From: Anthonomus grandis grandis
Taxonomy: Eukaryota > Arthropoda > Insecta > Coleoptera > Curculionidae
Assembly: GCF_022605725.1 (NCBI RefSeq)
Contig: NC_065567.1
Span: 31,289,127-31,353,126, forward strand
Reading direction: 5' to 3'
Length of the DNA: 64,000 nt
This document shows positions 34,805-46,489 of this stretch, piece by piece (position 1 is the first letter of the stretch; every line of letters starts with the position of its first letter). Both the position numbers and the translations under genes were made by a program. A model generated the notes under the pieces. It was not told where the DNA came from. It made no database searches and was given only the letters and a program-made list of their open reading frames with translations.

Positions 34805-35827
34805 ATGGAACGAGGGTTTTCAAACGAGGAAAAGCTGGACATATCTTATGTCGGAAAAATTGTGATGCTGCTGCAAAACAGTATGAAAATAAGTATCCTG
34901 AGAGAAACCAGTCTGGTCGTTCTATATTTAGGAGACTGCGTCAAAATCTCAAGGAACACGGTGCTTTCAAAAAACCTGTGCCCACCAGAAATAAGGCAAT
35001 AAATGAAAAAAAAACCATTGTCTAGTCAGTTGTTGAAGATCCTACAACATCAACAAGGAAAATAGAAAAAAATACAGGAATGCCAAAATCAACGGCTCAT
35101 TTTGTTTTAAAAAAGAATAAATACAAGCTTTTTAAGTATCGAGTTTTTCAAGGTCTCAGACCCGGGGATGATACTCGACGGCTGACATTTTGAGAATGGT
35201 GGTACATCAGAAAAAGTCAAGATGACCTTAATTTTCCATTTAAACTAATATGGTCAGATGAAAGTATGGTTAAAAATAATGGAATTTTTAATCGTTTTAA
35301 TTCTCATTATTGGTCACAAGAAAACCCACGAAAAAAAAAAGAATCCAGGCACCAACATCGATTTGGTTTTAATATTTGGCTAGGGATTTTGGGTACAAAT
35401 ATATTAGGGCCATTTATTTATCACGGTTCGCTGACATCTAATCGTTACCTAAATTTGCTTCAAAATGATGTAGAAGAGCGACTAGACAGCGTTCCACTTA
35501 AGACAGGAATAATTAGAGATTGTTGGTTTCAACAAGATGGGGCACCTGCTCATAATTCCAGAGAAGTACGAGAATACTTAAATCAACAATTTCATGGTAA
35601 GTGCATTGCGACGTACAGTGATGTTCAGTGGAGTCCACGATCGCCAGATTTAACGCCTTTGGACTTTTTTATGAAATTTTGAGAGCGAAGAGGAACTTCA
35701 AGTATTAGTGATCGAAGCTATTAATAGCATAACCCCTGATATGCTTATAAACGTACTAAACTCAACTGTTAGACGAGCTTATCTATGCATGGAAAATAGT
35801 GGACAAATATTTGAGCATATGTTATAA
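34805..35827 (+). pseudogene. DD41D mariner transposase, broken
   Basis: The ATG at 34805 begins MERGFSNEEKLD. A frameshift leads to KNCDAAAKQYENKYPERNQS, a helix-turn-helix region. A TAG at 35023-35025 follows, then KIEKNTGMPKSTAHFVLKKN. The catalytic part has IWSDES (first Asp), WFQQDGAPAH (second Asp) and RSPDLTPLDFF. I count 41 residues between the second Asp and the Asp of PLDFF, the DD41D (rosa-like) spacing. A deletion after DFF removes the WG..K block. The C-terminus EELQVLVIEAINSITPDML ends at 35827. Inactive. Confidence 0.75.
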
Positions 35828-35931
35828 ATGTTTTTTTTTTGTAATCTGATTTGTTAAAGTTGTATTTTAATTAATTAATAAAAGCTAACACAATTTCAAA
35901 AAAACTTTCGAAGACGAACCTTAAATGAATT

Positions 35932-36509
35932 AAAAGCTGAGAGCAAATGTCAAAATGCCTTAATTAGTTAGTTAATTCTTGCTGTTTTTTTTAATAAGCT
36001 AAGGGTAAGCGCTAAATGTTTTTTGAATGCTCCTTCATGGCCTACTATGACACAAACAACAAATTTTCATGAAAAGTTACTTTTGACCATCAAACTTTTT
36101 TAAATATTATGTGTAATACATTGTTGTAATTGTCATTAAATAGGCATTCATACAGAAGGTGTAGTTTTTTTTCGGTCCATATAAAAAATAAAAGTTGATG
36201 ATGATAACTCGAAACGAAACGTCGGATTTAAACTATTTGTACGTCAAATTGTAAAGCACAAAAAGTAGTAATGAAAAAGTGCTTTCGGTTTTTTGGTATC
36301 TGTTAAAATAGAGCTGGTAAGAAATAAAAACCATTTTGCCAAGTTTCGTTTTTTTCCGGATATCTCTGAAAGTATTCGGAATTTTAAAATGGTTGAAACT
36401 GTATTTAATTAAGAGTCGAATTGCGCAAATTTTCTCCAATTTAACCGAACTCGTATCTCTTACCGTTTCCGAGATCCCCATGCAGTTCATCCTTATATCG
36501 GACACCCTG
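35932..36509 (-). repeat. Right long terminal inverted repeat of the 33992-36509 mariner
   Basis: Inverted partner of 33992-34549. It carries ACAGAAGGTGTAG at 36152-36164 as the internal MITE-like end and GGACACCCTG at the outer end. Confidence 0.75.
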
Positions 36510-36511
36510 TA

Positions 36512-36960
36512 GAGACCAATCTCTTTCTCTAGTCAAGACATAGCAAACTGGTTTAAGTAGTATTTTCACACTGTTTATACTAATAGTGACGATAATGTTA
36601 GTGGGCGTTTCTCTATCATTGTTTCTTCTGGTATTATTTTAATGGTACTGATTTGTCTGTCATTGATATTTATGAAAATATAGTTCAATTGCTTAATAAA
36701 TTTGCCATAGAGCCTTAAGGTGAATATAGCCTATCTAATTATCAAACTTATTTAAAAATCTACCTAAATATGCTAAATTTTGGGCTTAATTTAATGGCCA
36801 TATTTCTGGTCTAAGGAGGAACTTTTTTTTTCCAAAAATCAAAATACTATCGACTTGGAAAGAGTACCATCAGCGGGTTATTTCCAAATAATTTATTGGC
36901 GATGTCACTTTTTTTATTAAATTATGTGTTCTTTCAGAATAATAAAATTTATATTAAATG
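36512..36960 (+). mobile_element. LINE fragment, right half of the split element
   Basis: After the TA duplication the LINE text resumes: SSQDIANWFK, then YFHTVYTNSDDNVSGRFSII, a typical segment before the RT domain. It decays after about 36850. Confidence 0.5.
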
Positions 36961-38664
36961 TAGATCTTGACTGAAATTTAATTTATCAAAAATCTCATAT
37001 ATAATCTAATACGTAAATCCTGGAAAAACAATTTAGCGTGAACGTATATCCATTTTCTGGACAATACCCCATCGATCAGTCAAAGTTGGAAAACAAAGTA
37101 TCCGAGAGCACCTTGAGAGCATCCCTCTCCCCCGAATCCACCCCTTCGATGCTCTGACCACTCGGACAAACAAAACAGACAGATGAGCGGTAGAAGCGAG
37201 TAGCATATTTGATTAGCACATTTGCCACACGTCAAATCTCATGCATACGAAAATAAATAGGAAACGTATATATAATCGGAAATACGGGAATTTTCTCGGG
37301 AGAAATACAAATTTGATTGGATCCCGGTCCCAAGTCACTTGAGCCGGAATTCGTTACTGCTTGAAATATTTGTTTCCTGTCTCATTTAGCCAACCATAGA
37401 TGTAATAAAAGAGTTAAATTCAAACGTATGCATATATTTTTCGCTTTGATGCGAGGTATATGCCGCTCCGTGCATGTGCCCCGAACTTTTCGAACTTTTG
37501 TATCCGATTTGCAAGTTTAATGAATGCGAATGAATATTTTCCTGTAAATTGCTATTTTAATTAAAAATTAGCTTTTACGAAAATACGTTTCAGTTTTAAA
37601 ATAGATCTATTGTGCCACAACCGTTGAATCATCTCAATTAAAAAAACAAAATGGGACGCAATGAGTAAAACTAACCAATACCCTATCAAAACCCATTATA
37701 CCATGTACGTCCGCCAGTTGTAAATACAATTATAATAAACCTTAAGATATTACGTATTACATACAAATATATTAAAAAATTTCATCCTTTGTTCGCCTTC
37801 TTCAATACCCCCTCAGACACCCCTTTTTAAAAGACGCGAGTTCTTAGCACTCCATAAGTTATTACAATTAAAAAGTTGTATGGGAAGATATTTTTAGGCT
37901 AGAATTTTATTTTAATTCAATTCAATATATTATGGTAATCAACCCATTTACAAAATAAATATAAGTATAAAAAATATTCAATAAAATAAGACAAAACATT
38001 GAAGTATTATTACTACCATTAACTTTTTAGCATAAAAAACAGATAACAGGTAACCTCAATAAAATCAAATAAAATATAAGGACAACAATGGTTTAAAACA
38101 GAGTAGCTACAATAGAAAAGAAGACACATTTTTATAGAAACTTTTTCTTATATTTTTTTACAAGAAATCACCCATTGAAATATCTCCGTCTATTTTTCGA
38201 ACACCCTATATAGTAAAACTAGGATATATATAATAAAAACGCTATTTAAATTTTAAAAATAAAAATAACAATCCTAATGATATTTTTTTATCTTCGCCTT
38301 AATATTATTCACATCCTTCCGAGCTCTAATAAACTCTACTTTTAGGTAGGATGTGAGCTAAATAAAAAAGGTAGAGTAATAATGAAATTGAGGCAGGAGA
38401 TTTGATTTCAATATTGGAAAAAGACGAATTTAAAAATTATTTCTAACTATTCATTATTAATTATAAAGTCTAGATTTTTTATTTCATTCATCTAGATTTT
38501 TATTACCTTTTAATTCATTGTATTTTAACTCGAATTAATTTCGATTTAACATTAGTTAGAGGTTCATTTTATACATAAGAGCACTGCTTTTATATTTATA
38601 TAATATTTTTGTCATTTAAACTTTCATCCATTAATATAGTAAATTCCTATAAGTTACTCGTATA
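36961..38664. other. Non-coding stretch
   Basis: No gene. A G+C-richer patch lies at 37040-37340. ACACCCTATA at 38209-38218 resembles a decayed mariner end. Confidence 0.3.
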
Positions 38665-38949
38665 CAGTGTGTGTCAGCCAAATGGAATAAATTAGCTAAT
38701 AAATAGACGGCAGCGTGTTGGAAAAAACCCTCGAACACGTCGATTGGTTTTTATAGTTGCGCATTTTCTATTCATAAAAACTTTTTATACAGGGAGTATC
38801 AGATAACGGTGGCCAATACCAACTTTCTTAGTTTAAACATAACACCCTGTATGTTAATTAATTTTTAGATTCCTTAGATCATTTTAGACATATTTTGTTT
38901 ACAATGTCCTAATAATTTTTGACCGTTTCAGAAATATTAAGTAAAATTC
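38665..38949 (+). repeat. Left terminal inverted repeat with nested 64-base mini-element
   Basis: The inverse of 40324-40608. The nested segment at 38788-38851 begins TACAGGGAGTATC and ends AACACCCTGTA, so it carries its own small inverted ends. Confidence 0.7.
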
Positions 38950-39020
38950 AAAAAATAACATTTAGAAAAGAAAATTATTTATTTATGAAACATATTCAAA
39001 AACTTATACATAATACAAAT

Positions 39021-40109
39021 CTAAACAATAATGTAATGTAGGAGATGTTCAAAATGCTCGCCACGAACGTCTTGGCAACACCCTACCCGTAAATAGAAAT
39101 TTCTTCTAACGTTACTCAACATCTCAGGTATGATCGATCTAATTGCCAGAGTTATTCGTCTTCGTAACTCAGCTAAGTCAGTGGGTTTAGTTTTGTATAC
39201 AATAGTTTTCACATATCCCCATAAAAAAAAGTCTAATGGCGTCAAATCGGGAGACCGTGCTGGCCATTTCATCGATCCTCGCCTCCCTATCCATCGATCT
39301 GGAAATATTTGGTTGAGGTACTGCCGGACATTTATTTGGTAGTGGGGTGGTGCTCCATCTTGTTGAACCCATATCATATTCGCTGGAAGTTGTGGGTTTC
39401 CTGGATCAGGATACAAGTTGGCCACCGTTGGCACTATATTATTTTGAAGCAATTCTAAATAATTATCGCCATCCAAATTGTCCTCAATAAAAAAGGGACC
39501 TATGATCTGATCTTCAATAATTCCTGCCCACACGTTAACCTTTTCAAGGTATTGAGTATTGTCTTCTCTCGTCCATCGAGGATTTTTCCTGGACCATTAG
39601 CGGCAATTTTGATGATTGGCATGACCGTGAAGAGTAAAAGTGCACTCATCAGAAAACATAACATTCTAATTGGATCACATTGCTGTCTGACATTGCCATC
39701 ATTTGTTCACAAATGATGTTTTCACACATTCTCCTGTCAAAATCGTCTTCCGTGAGCTCCTGGGTAGGTATAATTTTATAGGGATGCATTTTGTTTTCTT
39801 TTAATATTTTAATAACTGATGAATAGCTAATATCGAGTACTGGGGCTGTTTTCCGAGTAGATGTATGTGGGTGTTCCTCAAACTCAAGCATAACAGTGAA
39901 TTTGGTATCCTCACTTATTGCATTGGCAGCTGCTTTTTTTACCTGCCTAACATGCCCCAGCCCGCGGAATTGCTTTTCTATTTTACTAATTGTCCCTTGG
40001 TTTAAGGGCGGCAAACTTGGAAATTTTTGTGAAATAAGCGAGCTACTTCCATTTGTGTCCGTGTATCATCTCCATAGCCAATCATCTGTAGAATTGTTAT
40101 TTTGTGCAT
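39021..40109 (-). pseudogene. DD41D mariner transposase, broken by frameshifts
   Basis: On the minus strand MHKITILQMIGYGDDTRTQ (ATG at 40109) begins a helix-turn-helix domain. A one-base shift near 40020 leads to LPPLNQGTISKIEKQFRGLG, then ISEDTKFTVMLEFEEHP, then LTEDDFDRRMCENII. A second break near 39650 crosses FSDECTFTLHGHANHQNCR, which holds the first catalytic Asp. The last open piece (39021-39533) has KVNVWAGIIEDQIIGPFFIE, WVQQDGAPPHY (second Asp), and SPDLTPLDFFLWGYVKTIVY. The second and third Asp are 41 residues apart. It ends GEHFEHLLHYIIV. All three catalytic residues are present, so the lesions look recent. Confidence 0.85.
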
Positions 40110-40323
40110 TTCTGTTAAACGAACCAATTTTCTGGCTTGTAGTTAATGAAATTTAAACGACTACTTCTGTCATGCAACATAAGTCAACATTAAGTCTGGC
40201 ATTTTAAACCAAAGTAAACAACAATTTTTAGTTTTTTTTTATTCTCATATGAATAAAAAGGAATGCTGAAATAGTTTTTGCTTGCTTTATCATTACCAAG
40301 ACCTAAATGGGCAATTATAATCA

Positions 40324-40608
40324 AATTTTACTTAATATTTCCGAAACAGTCAAAGATAGGTATAGGACATTGTATACAAAATATGTCTAAAATAATCTGA
40401 GGAATCTAAAAATTAATTAACATACAGGGTGTTATGTTTAAACTAAGCAAGTTGGTATTGACCACCGTTATTTGATACACCCTGTATAAAAAGTTTTTAA
40501 AAAAAAAAATGCGCAACTATAAAAACCAATCGACGTGTTCGAGCGTTTTTTCCAACACGCTCCCATCTATTTATTAGCTAATTTACTCCATTTGGCTGAC
40601 ACACACTG
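40324..40608 (-). repeat. Right terminal inverted repeat with nested 64-base mini-element
   Basis: Inverted partner of 38665-38949. The nested segment at 40423-40486 begins TACAGGGTGTTATG and ends ATACACCCTGTA. Confidence 0.7.
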
Positions 40609-42184
40609 TATATAACTATTTTAAATAAAGCCTAACATCTAAAATAAGAACGTCTTTAAATTCTTATACCTATGCATAAATTAATAATTTAATTCTAATA
40701 GACCAACAGATTTAGGAGATTTCGCTGTCCCAGTTTTTTTTCAACACGATCGTACGTCTCAGGGTTCAAAACCGTTAGTGGGTACTTTTTAATGGTCAAT
40801 ACAATAAACAAACTTGCTAATGGGTTAGGATCAGGGAAAAAATTAAACATCTAAGGAGTGAGAACTAAAATAAAACTTCTCTCGACTGAGCGCTATAGTA
40901 TCCAAAATAACCGGTAAGCCCGCATGAGTTTCGCGTGAATCGAGGCGCAAATTCAAACACCGACAACTTCCGGGAAGTTTCCAAAGTTCCTGCCCATATC
41001 GGGATCGGCTTGAGTCAGTCCGGCTTAATTTCTAAGAAAAGAGCCCACCTTTTGGGGGCCCTGGAGTCCCACGGGTCCTGCTGGATTCCGACGGACTTTG
41101 CACACAGACACGCGAGCCTCTGCAGGTGTTTGCTTAAGGTTCTTTGAATTATTTATTTACGTTCGAAGGGCCAGGGTTCAAGGGTCTTCGCATGTGGGCC
41201 TAATATATTGATTTATTTTTCTTAAATAACCTCACATTCGACGCGATAAAACGGGGAAGAAAACATTAAAAGGGTGTTTGGTAAGTCCTTTTTTTGTGAA
41301 GAGAAGTTAGCGTTAATTAAGTCCTACTTTAAGTATTTAAGCGAACAAGGACGCGTTTTAACTGTATTAAAGTTAAAAAGGAATCCCGAATTCATCACAT
41401 TCATAATTACTTTAGGTGCACGGGGCCGGGGTGGCCCTTTAGGCTCGACGAGGGTGAACAGCAGCAGTCTTAAGGGTGCCTGCCACTATAATAAAAGCGG
41501 GGATGGGGTGTCCTAAATCGGGTCCAGAAAGAAGGGGTTATATATTATGGACGAGAGATGTAGAAAAAGGGGTTGTTTTTTTGCTTTTAGCTCCGTTTTA
41601 TGCTTCAGATTAGAACCTTAATTTAGCGTTCAATTTTACATAAATGGAATATCGGCCTTAGGGGGGCCGTTGTCTTTAATTACTTATCCATATTATTTTC
41701 ATTTATACTTTTGATAGTACTTGGTCTAATGCAGTGATGTCGAAACTACCTCGCACTACAAGGAATATATTAACATTTAAAAAAAAATAACATTTTATGC
41801 GACTAAAAGGACAGTTTATTGATTACCGACCGCTACTATACGCCCCTACAGAAATACATGAAAAGTTTATTTTAAAGCACAGCCTGTTTTAAAAAACATT
41901 TTTTGTAAGTATGTATATGTGAACAAACACAAAGAAAAAGAATTAAAATAGAGAAGAGGAAACCGAGTGGTGAAAACGGCGTTCTGATCACTACTCAATG
42001 AACAGTGATCACACTTTTAATTTCGAATTTAATAGTGAAGTCTTACTATTAACTGTTTTAAATTGATCGATGATATTAAGCTTGAAAACTTCTTCCTTTG
42101 AAATGTATCTTTATTCTTCAATTTTTTTGACAATATATTTATATCAATATATTTCTTAATAGAATTTATATATTTCTTAACTGA
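40609..42184. other. Non-coding stretch
   Basis: No supported gene. G+C-richer patches lie at 40870-41140 and 41400-41530; the short open frames there show no recognisable domain. Confidence 0.3.
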
Positions 42185-44940
42185 ATGATAACTGAAACAG
42201 TTTTTTTGATTCAGAACTTTTTCCGAACGAATACACAGTATATCGCTGTGACAGAAACTACGCCGAGATGCGTAGTTTCTGTCATAGCTAGTTTTCTGTC
42301 ACAGGGGGGTGGTGTTATATTGGCGGTTAGACAAACTTTTTCTGTCGTAAACCTAAAATTGGTTCTTCCTAACGATTTGCGTAGCATAATAGAAATCATT
42401 GGCCTAAAAATAATTATTTATCACACCAATCTTTTTATTATTTTAACTTACATCCCACCCGGACGTTTTTCAGAGGTTTTTGAAAATGTTTTTGATTGCA
42501 TTTCAATGCTAACGTACCTTTACAATTCAAAAATTATGTTTCTAGGAGACTTTAATATTCCAGAGTACATTTTGTATTCGAAAGGAGCTAATCCGTCATT
42601 TAGAGTTAACCAACTTAATAATTTGTTAGAATTTTTTGATTGGAAACAAATAAATTTTATTGAAAATATCCAGGAACGGCTTCTGGATCTTGTTATTACA
42701 TCTCGATCAGATCTTTGTGAATTACAGAGATGCCGTGATTTCTTAGTTAAAGAAGAAGATATTCATCCAGCCTTGTTGATTAAGTTTAGATATAACCTTG
42801 ACAAAAAAATAAATAGCCGTAAAGTCGAAAATATTTTTTATAATTTTAAAAAAGCTGACCTAAGAATTCTATATCAGAGCTTTCTTAACATTAACTGGAA
42901 TATATTGGAATCTGTGGATAATATCAATTCTGCCGTCGAACTTTTCTATAATAAGATTTATAATTGTCTTGATAACTGTGTCCCTAAAACTGCCAGGCGC
43001 AAACGATCTTATCCACCCTGGTTTACCTCTAAAATTATTGAATCAATTAGAAATAAACATAGCTCGTGGAAGAAATATAAGCGTTTTCATCAACAATATG
43101 ATTTAACTAAATTTTGAGAGCTGCGATCGAAAATCAAAAAAGATATTGAACTGTCACACAGACAATACTGTGTTTATCTTGAAAATAATCTATTTTCCCA
43201 ACCAAACAATTTTTGGAAGCTAATTCAAAGCTCACAAAATAACAATTTGTTACCTCAAAATATGACTGACCAACAGGGAATGATTATGTCTGATCCTCAA
43301 GCTATTGCAAACGCATTCGCAGATTTCTTTAAAAGTGCATATATTTCTTCCACTGCTACACAACCTGGCAACAATGCTCAAAACATATTTGCAGATACCA
43401 TCATTATATCCAGATTCACGAAAGATGAAGTATTACGAGCTCTTAAAACGATTAAACCAAAAGCAACTGTTGGACCCGACAAAATTCCTGCTTTCCTTCT
43501 CTATGATTGTGCCATAGCTTTTGTTAAACCATTAACTTTCCTTTTTAATTTAGCGTTAAAACAAGAAAGCTTTCCTGATCTTTGGCAAATATCTAAAATT
43601 ATCCCTGTACACAAAAAGAGTGACAAAAATCTTATAGAAAACTATCGCCCTATAACAATAATTAATAACTTTTCTAAATGTTTTGAACGTGTTCTGCATA
43701 CTTCTTTATATCCATCAATGAAACATCTGATTGACAGTAGACAATACGATTTTATGAAGGGCAGGTCTACCACAACCAATCTAGTTTCTCTTACTGAATT
43801 TATAACTAAATCAATAAATAACAACTCTCAAATCGACGTCATATATACGGACTTTTCTAAGGCCTTTGACCGACTCGACCATGGCATTCTCGTTAACAAC
43901 TTCGATCGAATTTATGGATTTCCGATTTATCTTCTTCCGGCCTAATGAATCTTTTTAGATCCTACTTGAGTAACCGCCCCCAGTACGTAGATGCTCGTAT
44001 AGATCGAAGCTCGGCAAAGATTGTTGCCGCCTCTGGAGTCCCACAGGGCTCAATTTTGGGACCGCTTTTTTTCAACTCATTTATTAATAAAATATCTGAT
44101 GAACTTTCTGTAAATAGTCTATTATACGCGGACGATAAAAAAGTTTTTATAGAATTAACAGCATTTTGGACTGTATCTTACTTCAAAGTGACTTAAACAA
44201 ACTTAATGCATGGTGTAAAAATAATAACCTGCCTCTAAATGCTGCTAAATGTAATGTTGTTTCTTTCAGTTTAAAGAAAAAAATATACAATGTCACAGTC
44301 CCTAGATCAACAGTTTTGAATGACTTAGGTGTAACATTTGATAGCTCTCTTTCTTTTCAGCCACATATTACAGATATTGTCAAACGTAGCTACAGAATGC
44401 TAGGTTTTGTAATACGTAACTCTCATAATTTTAATAATATCCTCAGCCTAAAAATCTTATTCTTCTCATATGTCAGATCCATACTTGAGTATGCTTCTCA
44501 AGTTTGGTCCCCTTATTACCAAAACCATATAAATGAGATTGAAGGTTAGAAATTTTCTCTGTATAAATTTCTAAAATTTCTTTGCTATAAATGCGATGGA
44601 GTGTACCCAGAAATCGGTTTTCCACATGCACGGTTACTGGAAAGGTTTTTCTTTCATTCTTTAGAAGATAGAAGAAAATCTGCTGATTTGCAGTTTCTAT
44701 ATAAATTAGTGAACAACTTAATCGACTTGCCAGAATTATTACAAGAACTGAACTTTCACATACCTCGCATATCAGACAGAAACTCACAAACATTTTACCT
44801 ACCTAGACCAAGGACTAACATTAACAAATTTTCTCCACTACGCAGAGCCTGTAACACATATAATTCTGTTCAGGGTCAATGTGACAGTGGCAAATCGTTT
44901 CACAAGTGTGCAGCAACAAAAGAAAAAAACCGGTGAAATT
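42185..44940 (+). mobile_element. 5'-truncated LINE with endonuclease and reverse transcriptase
   Basis: The longest LINE in the window. The apurinic endonuclease part has AVTET, GGGVILAVRQ, YIPPGRF, FLGDFNIPE and a LLDLVITSRSD block. The RT part has ENYRPITIINNFSKCFERVL, DSRQYDFMKGRSTTTNL, VIYTDFSKAFDRLDHGIL, GVPQGSILGPLFF and the catalytic YADD near 44125. The C-terminus has LPLNAAKCNVVSF, LNDLGVTFDSSLSFQPHI and RSILEYASQVWSPYYQNHI. Lesions: TGA at 43115-43117, frameshift near 43940, frameshift near 44160, and TAG at 44547-44549. It is of CR1/Jockey type by motif style; the clade is not fixed. The 5' end lacks the ORF1 region. Confidence 0.85.
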
Positions 44941-45111
44941 CTGCCGTTCCCTGATGAGGAGTTTTTTTAAAATTAAAACTGTTATTATGGACTTCTAGTA
45001 TGTTGAAGACTACTTAAATAACCAAGAATATGATCATTAATAATACGGTATATAAAAAGCAATATAATAGGCGAAGGGTCCTGCTTACTTCACAATCTTT
45101 ATTTCAAAAAT
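44941..45111. other. Short non-coding stretch after the LINE
   Basis: No gene; probably LINE 3' sequence and adjoining repeat. Confidence 0.25.
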
Positions 45112-45147
45112 CCCGACGCGTTTCGGTTTTTAAACCATTGTCAAGGG
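45112..45147 (-). ncRNA. Hammerhead-like relic with ACGCGT stem III
   Basis: The minus strand reads TTGACAATGG, then TTTAAAAACC, then GAAACGCGTCGGG. Stem II (GGTTT / AAACC) can pair, and ACGCGT is self-complementary. The CUGAUGA box is changed at two or three positions, including the conserved G8, so cleavage is unlikely. I treat it as a decayed relative of the motif at 50032-50068. Confidence 0.3.
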
Positions 45148-45819
45148 AAAATATAAAAGGGTGTTATTAAACTAATAGATTAATTTAAAAAATAGTAAAA
45201 CTTATATAATATTATCACAAAATGTCCAGAAAAAGGTTAAAAACAACGGCACACACATAACATCACAATACATTAATCTAAAAAACAACTCATCACACCG
45301 TATATGTACAAACAATAACGGATTTTGGTTTTTTAAAATTCCGTAGTAAGTACTACGGTATATAAAGTTATACAAGTGATACTTCCTACGGTATTAAATT
45401 ATTAGCTCTATTTAGATGCTCGAAAATGTGATCTCTATGTAATTTATATTGAAGGAAAATCTTAAGCAGTTATTTTGTATTTTCTGTATTATGCTCTTAA
45501 TATTTGATAATAAAAAAATTGGCATAAACAGTATCACAACAAAATCAAAGTATCACAATAAATATTTTTGCTTAAGAAAAATATAATTTTTTAATTGATA
45601 CACTTTTTTACGGCAGCTTTTAATTCTAAAATGAGGCCTAAAACTTAGAGAACTATTTATATTAAATCGTTTAGAATATTGTTGCTTTATTTGCTTAAGC
45701 ATAGAGAGTTGATTTCTAGATAAATAAATGTTTAATATATCTTATATTTTTGTTTTCTAGTACTTTGATTTATTTTATGTTTTTTAATAAGAGTTTAATT
45801 TTAAGTTGTGGTTTAATCC
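45148..45819. other. AT-rich non-coding stretch
   Basis: Nothing supported. Confidence 0.25.
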
Positions 45820-46190
45820 AAAGTTTTTCAAAAGTATATAGAATTACGAATCATTGGCATATTGTGGCAGTTTGGCATTTTCGACCACCTGGTGCATATC
45901 GGCAACATATATTGAAAACAATAAGGGAGAGATACCTTAGATAAGGGTGCGCCATAGGAAATTAGTTAAAATTTTGAGTAGCTAGTGTTTTTTTTTTCTA
46001 TTTGCAGCATATTGCATTTAATAATAGGCCAAAATATTGCAGCTTTGCTAATAACAGATAATGGTTTTCAGTATCGAAAGTCTTGCTAAAATCAAGCAAC
46101 CTTATACAAGTGCAACATTTTCGTTCTTCATTAGATCGAACATGATTTTATTTTATTCCGTGGCTTTGCACTATACGCATGCAGCCTCTA
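45820..46190 (-). mobile_element. LINE RT relic
   Basis: The minus strand keeps IRLLDFSKTFDTENHYLLLA, then AKLQYFG, and lower down IVFNIYVADMHQVVENAKLP and a YANDS block in place of the YADD box. Several stops. Confidence 0.55.
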
Positions 46191-46489
46191 TAATTAACGT
46201 AATTATGTTCTAATCCCTCTAACTTAATTAAACTAAATTGGAAGTTTGTACTCAAGAAAAAGGAACAATGCAGTCTCTAGTGAGGTCTTTTATAAGCATT
46301 TTAGGTGTACAATGATACTGTTAATCTTTTTTCGGATTATTTCTCAAAAATGTATAGCATAACAGGATCACATCATAATGGTTCTATGTCCTTATCATTG
46401 AAAACAGGTTATATTCCCTAATTAAAGAAATATAGCTTTATCGCACCCCTTTTGACATTTTGATATAACAAGCAAGTTACATTTTAAGT

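Larger units (their letters stand above)
33992..36509 (+). mobile_element. DD41D-type Tc1/mariner element with ~560-base terminal inverted repeats
   Basis: The ends TAGGGTGTCC (33992) and GGACACCCTG (to 36509) are flanked by TA on both sides. The left repeat runs 33992-34549, the right 35932-36509, with clear inverted similarity along the whole length. Between them is a broken transposase. Such long terminal repeats are unusual for mariner elements. The outer ~360 bases of each repeat equal the solo MITE at 58603-58958. Confidence 0.8.
38665..40608 (-). mobile_element. DD41D-type mariner element with ~285-base terminal inverted repeats
   Basis: The ends CAGTGTGTGTCAGCC (38665) and its inverse (to 40608) are flanked by TA. 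Left repeat about 38665-38949, right about 40324-40608. Each repeat contains the same 64-base segment bounded by TACAGGG and ACACCCTGTA. Confidence 0.85.

Noticed and set aside
40935..41147. 70-codon plus-strand frame as a hidden exon
   Set aside because: No splice-site pair in a consistent phase and no motif.
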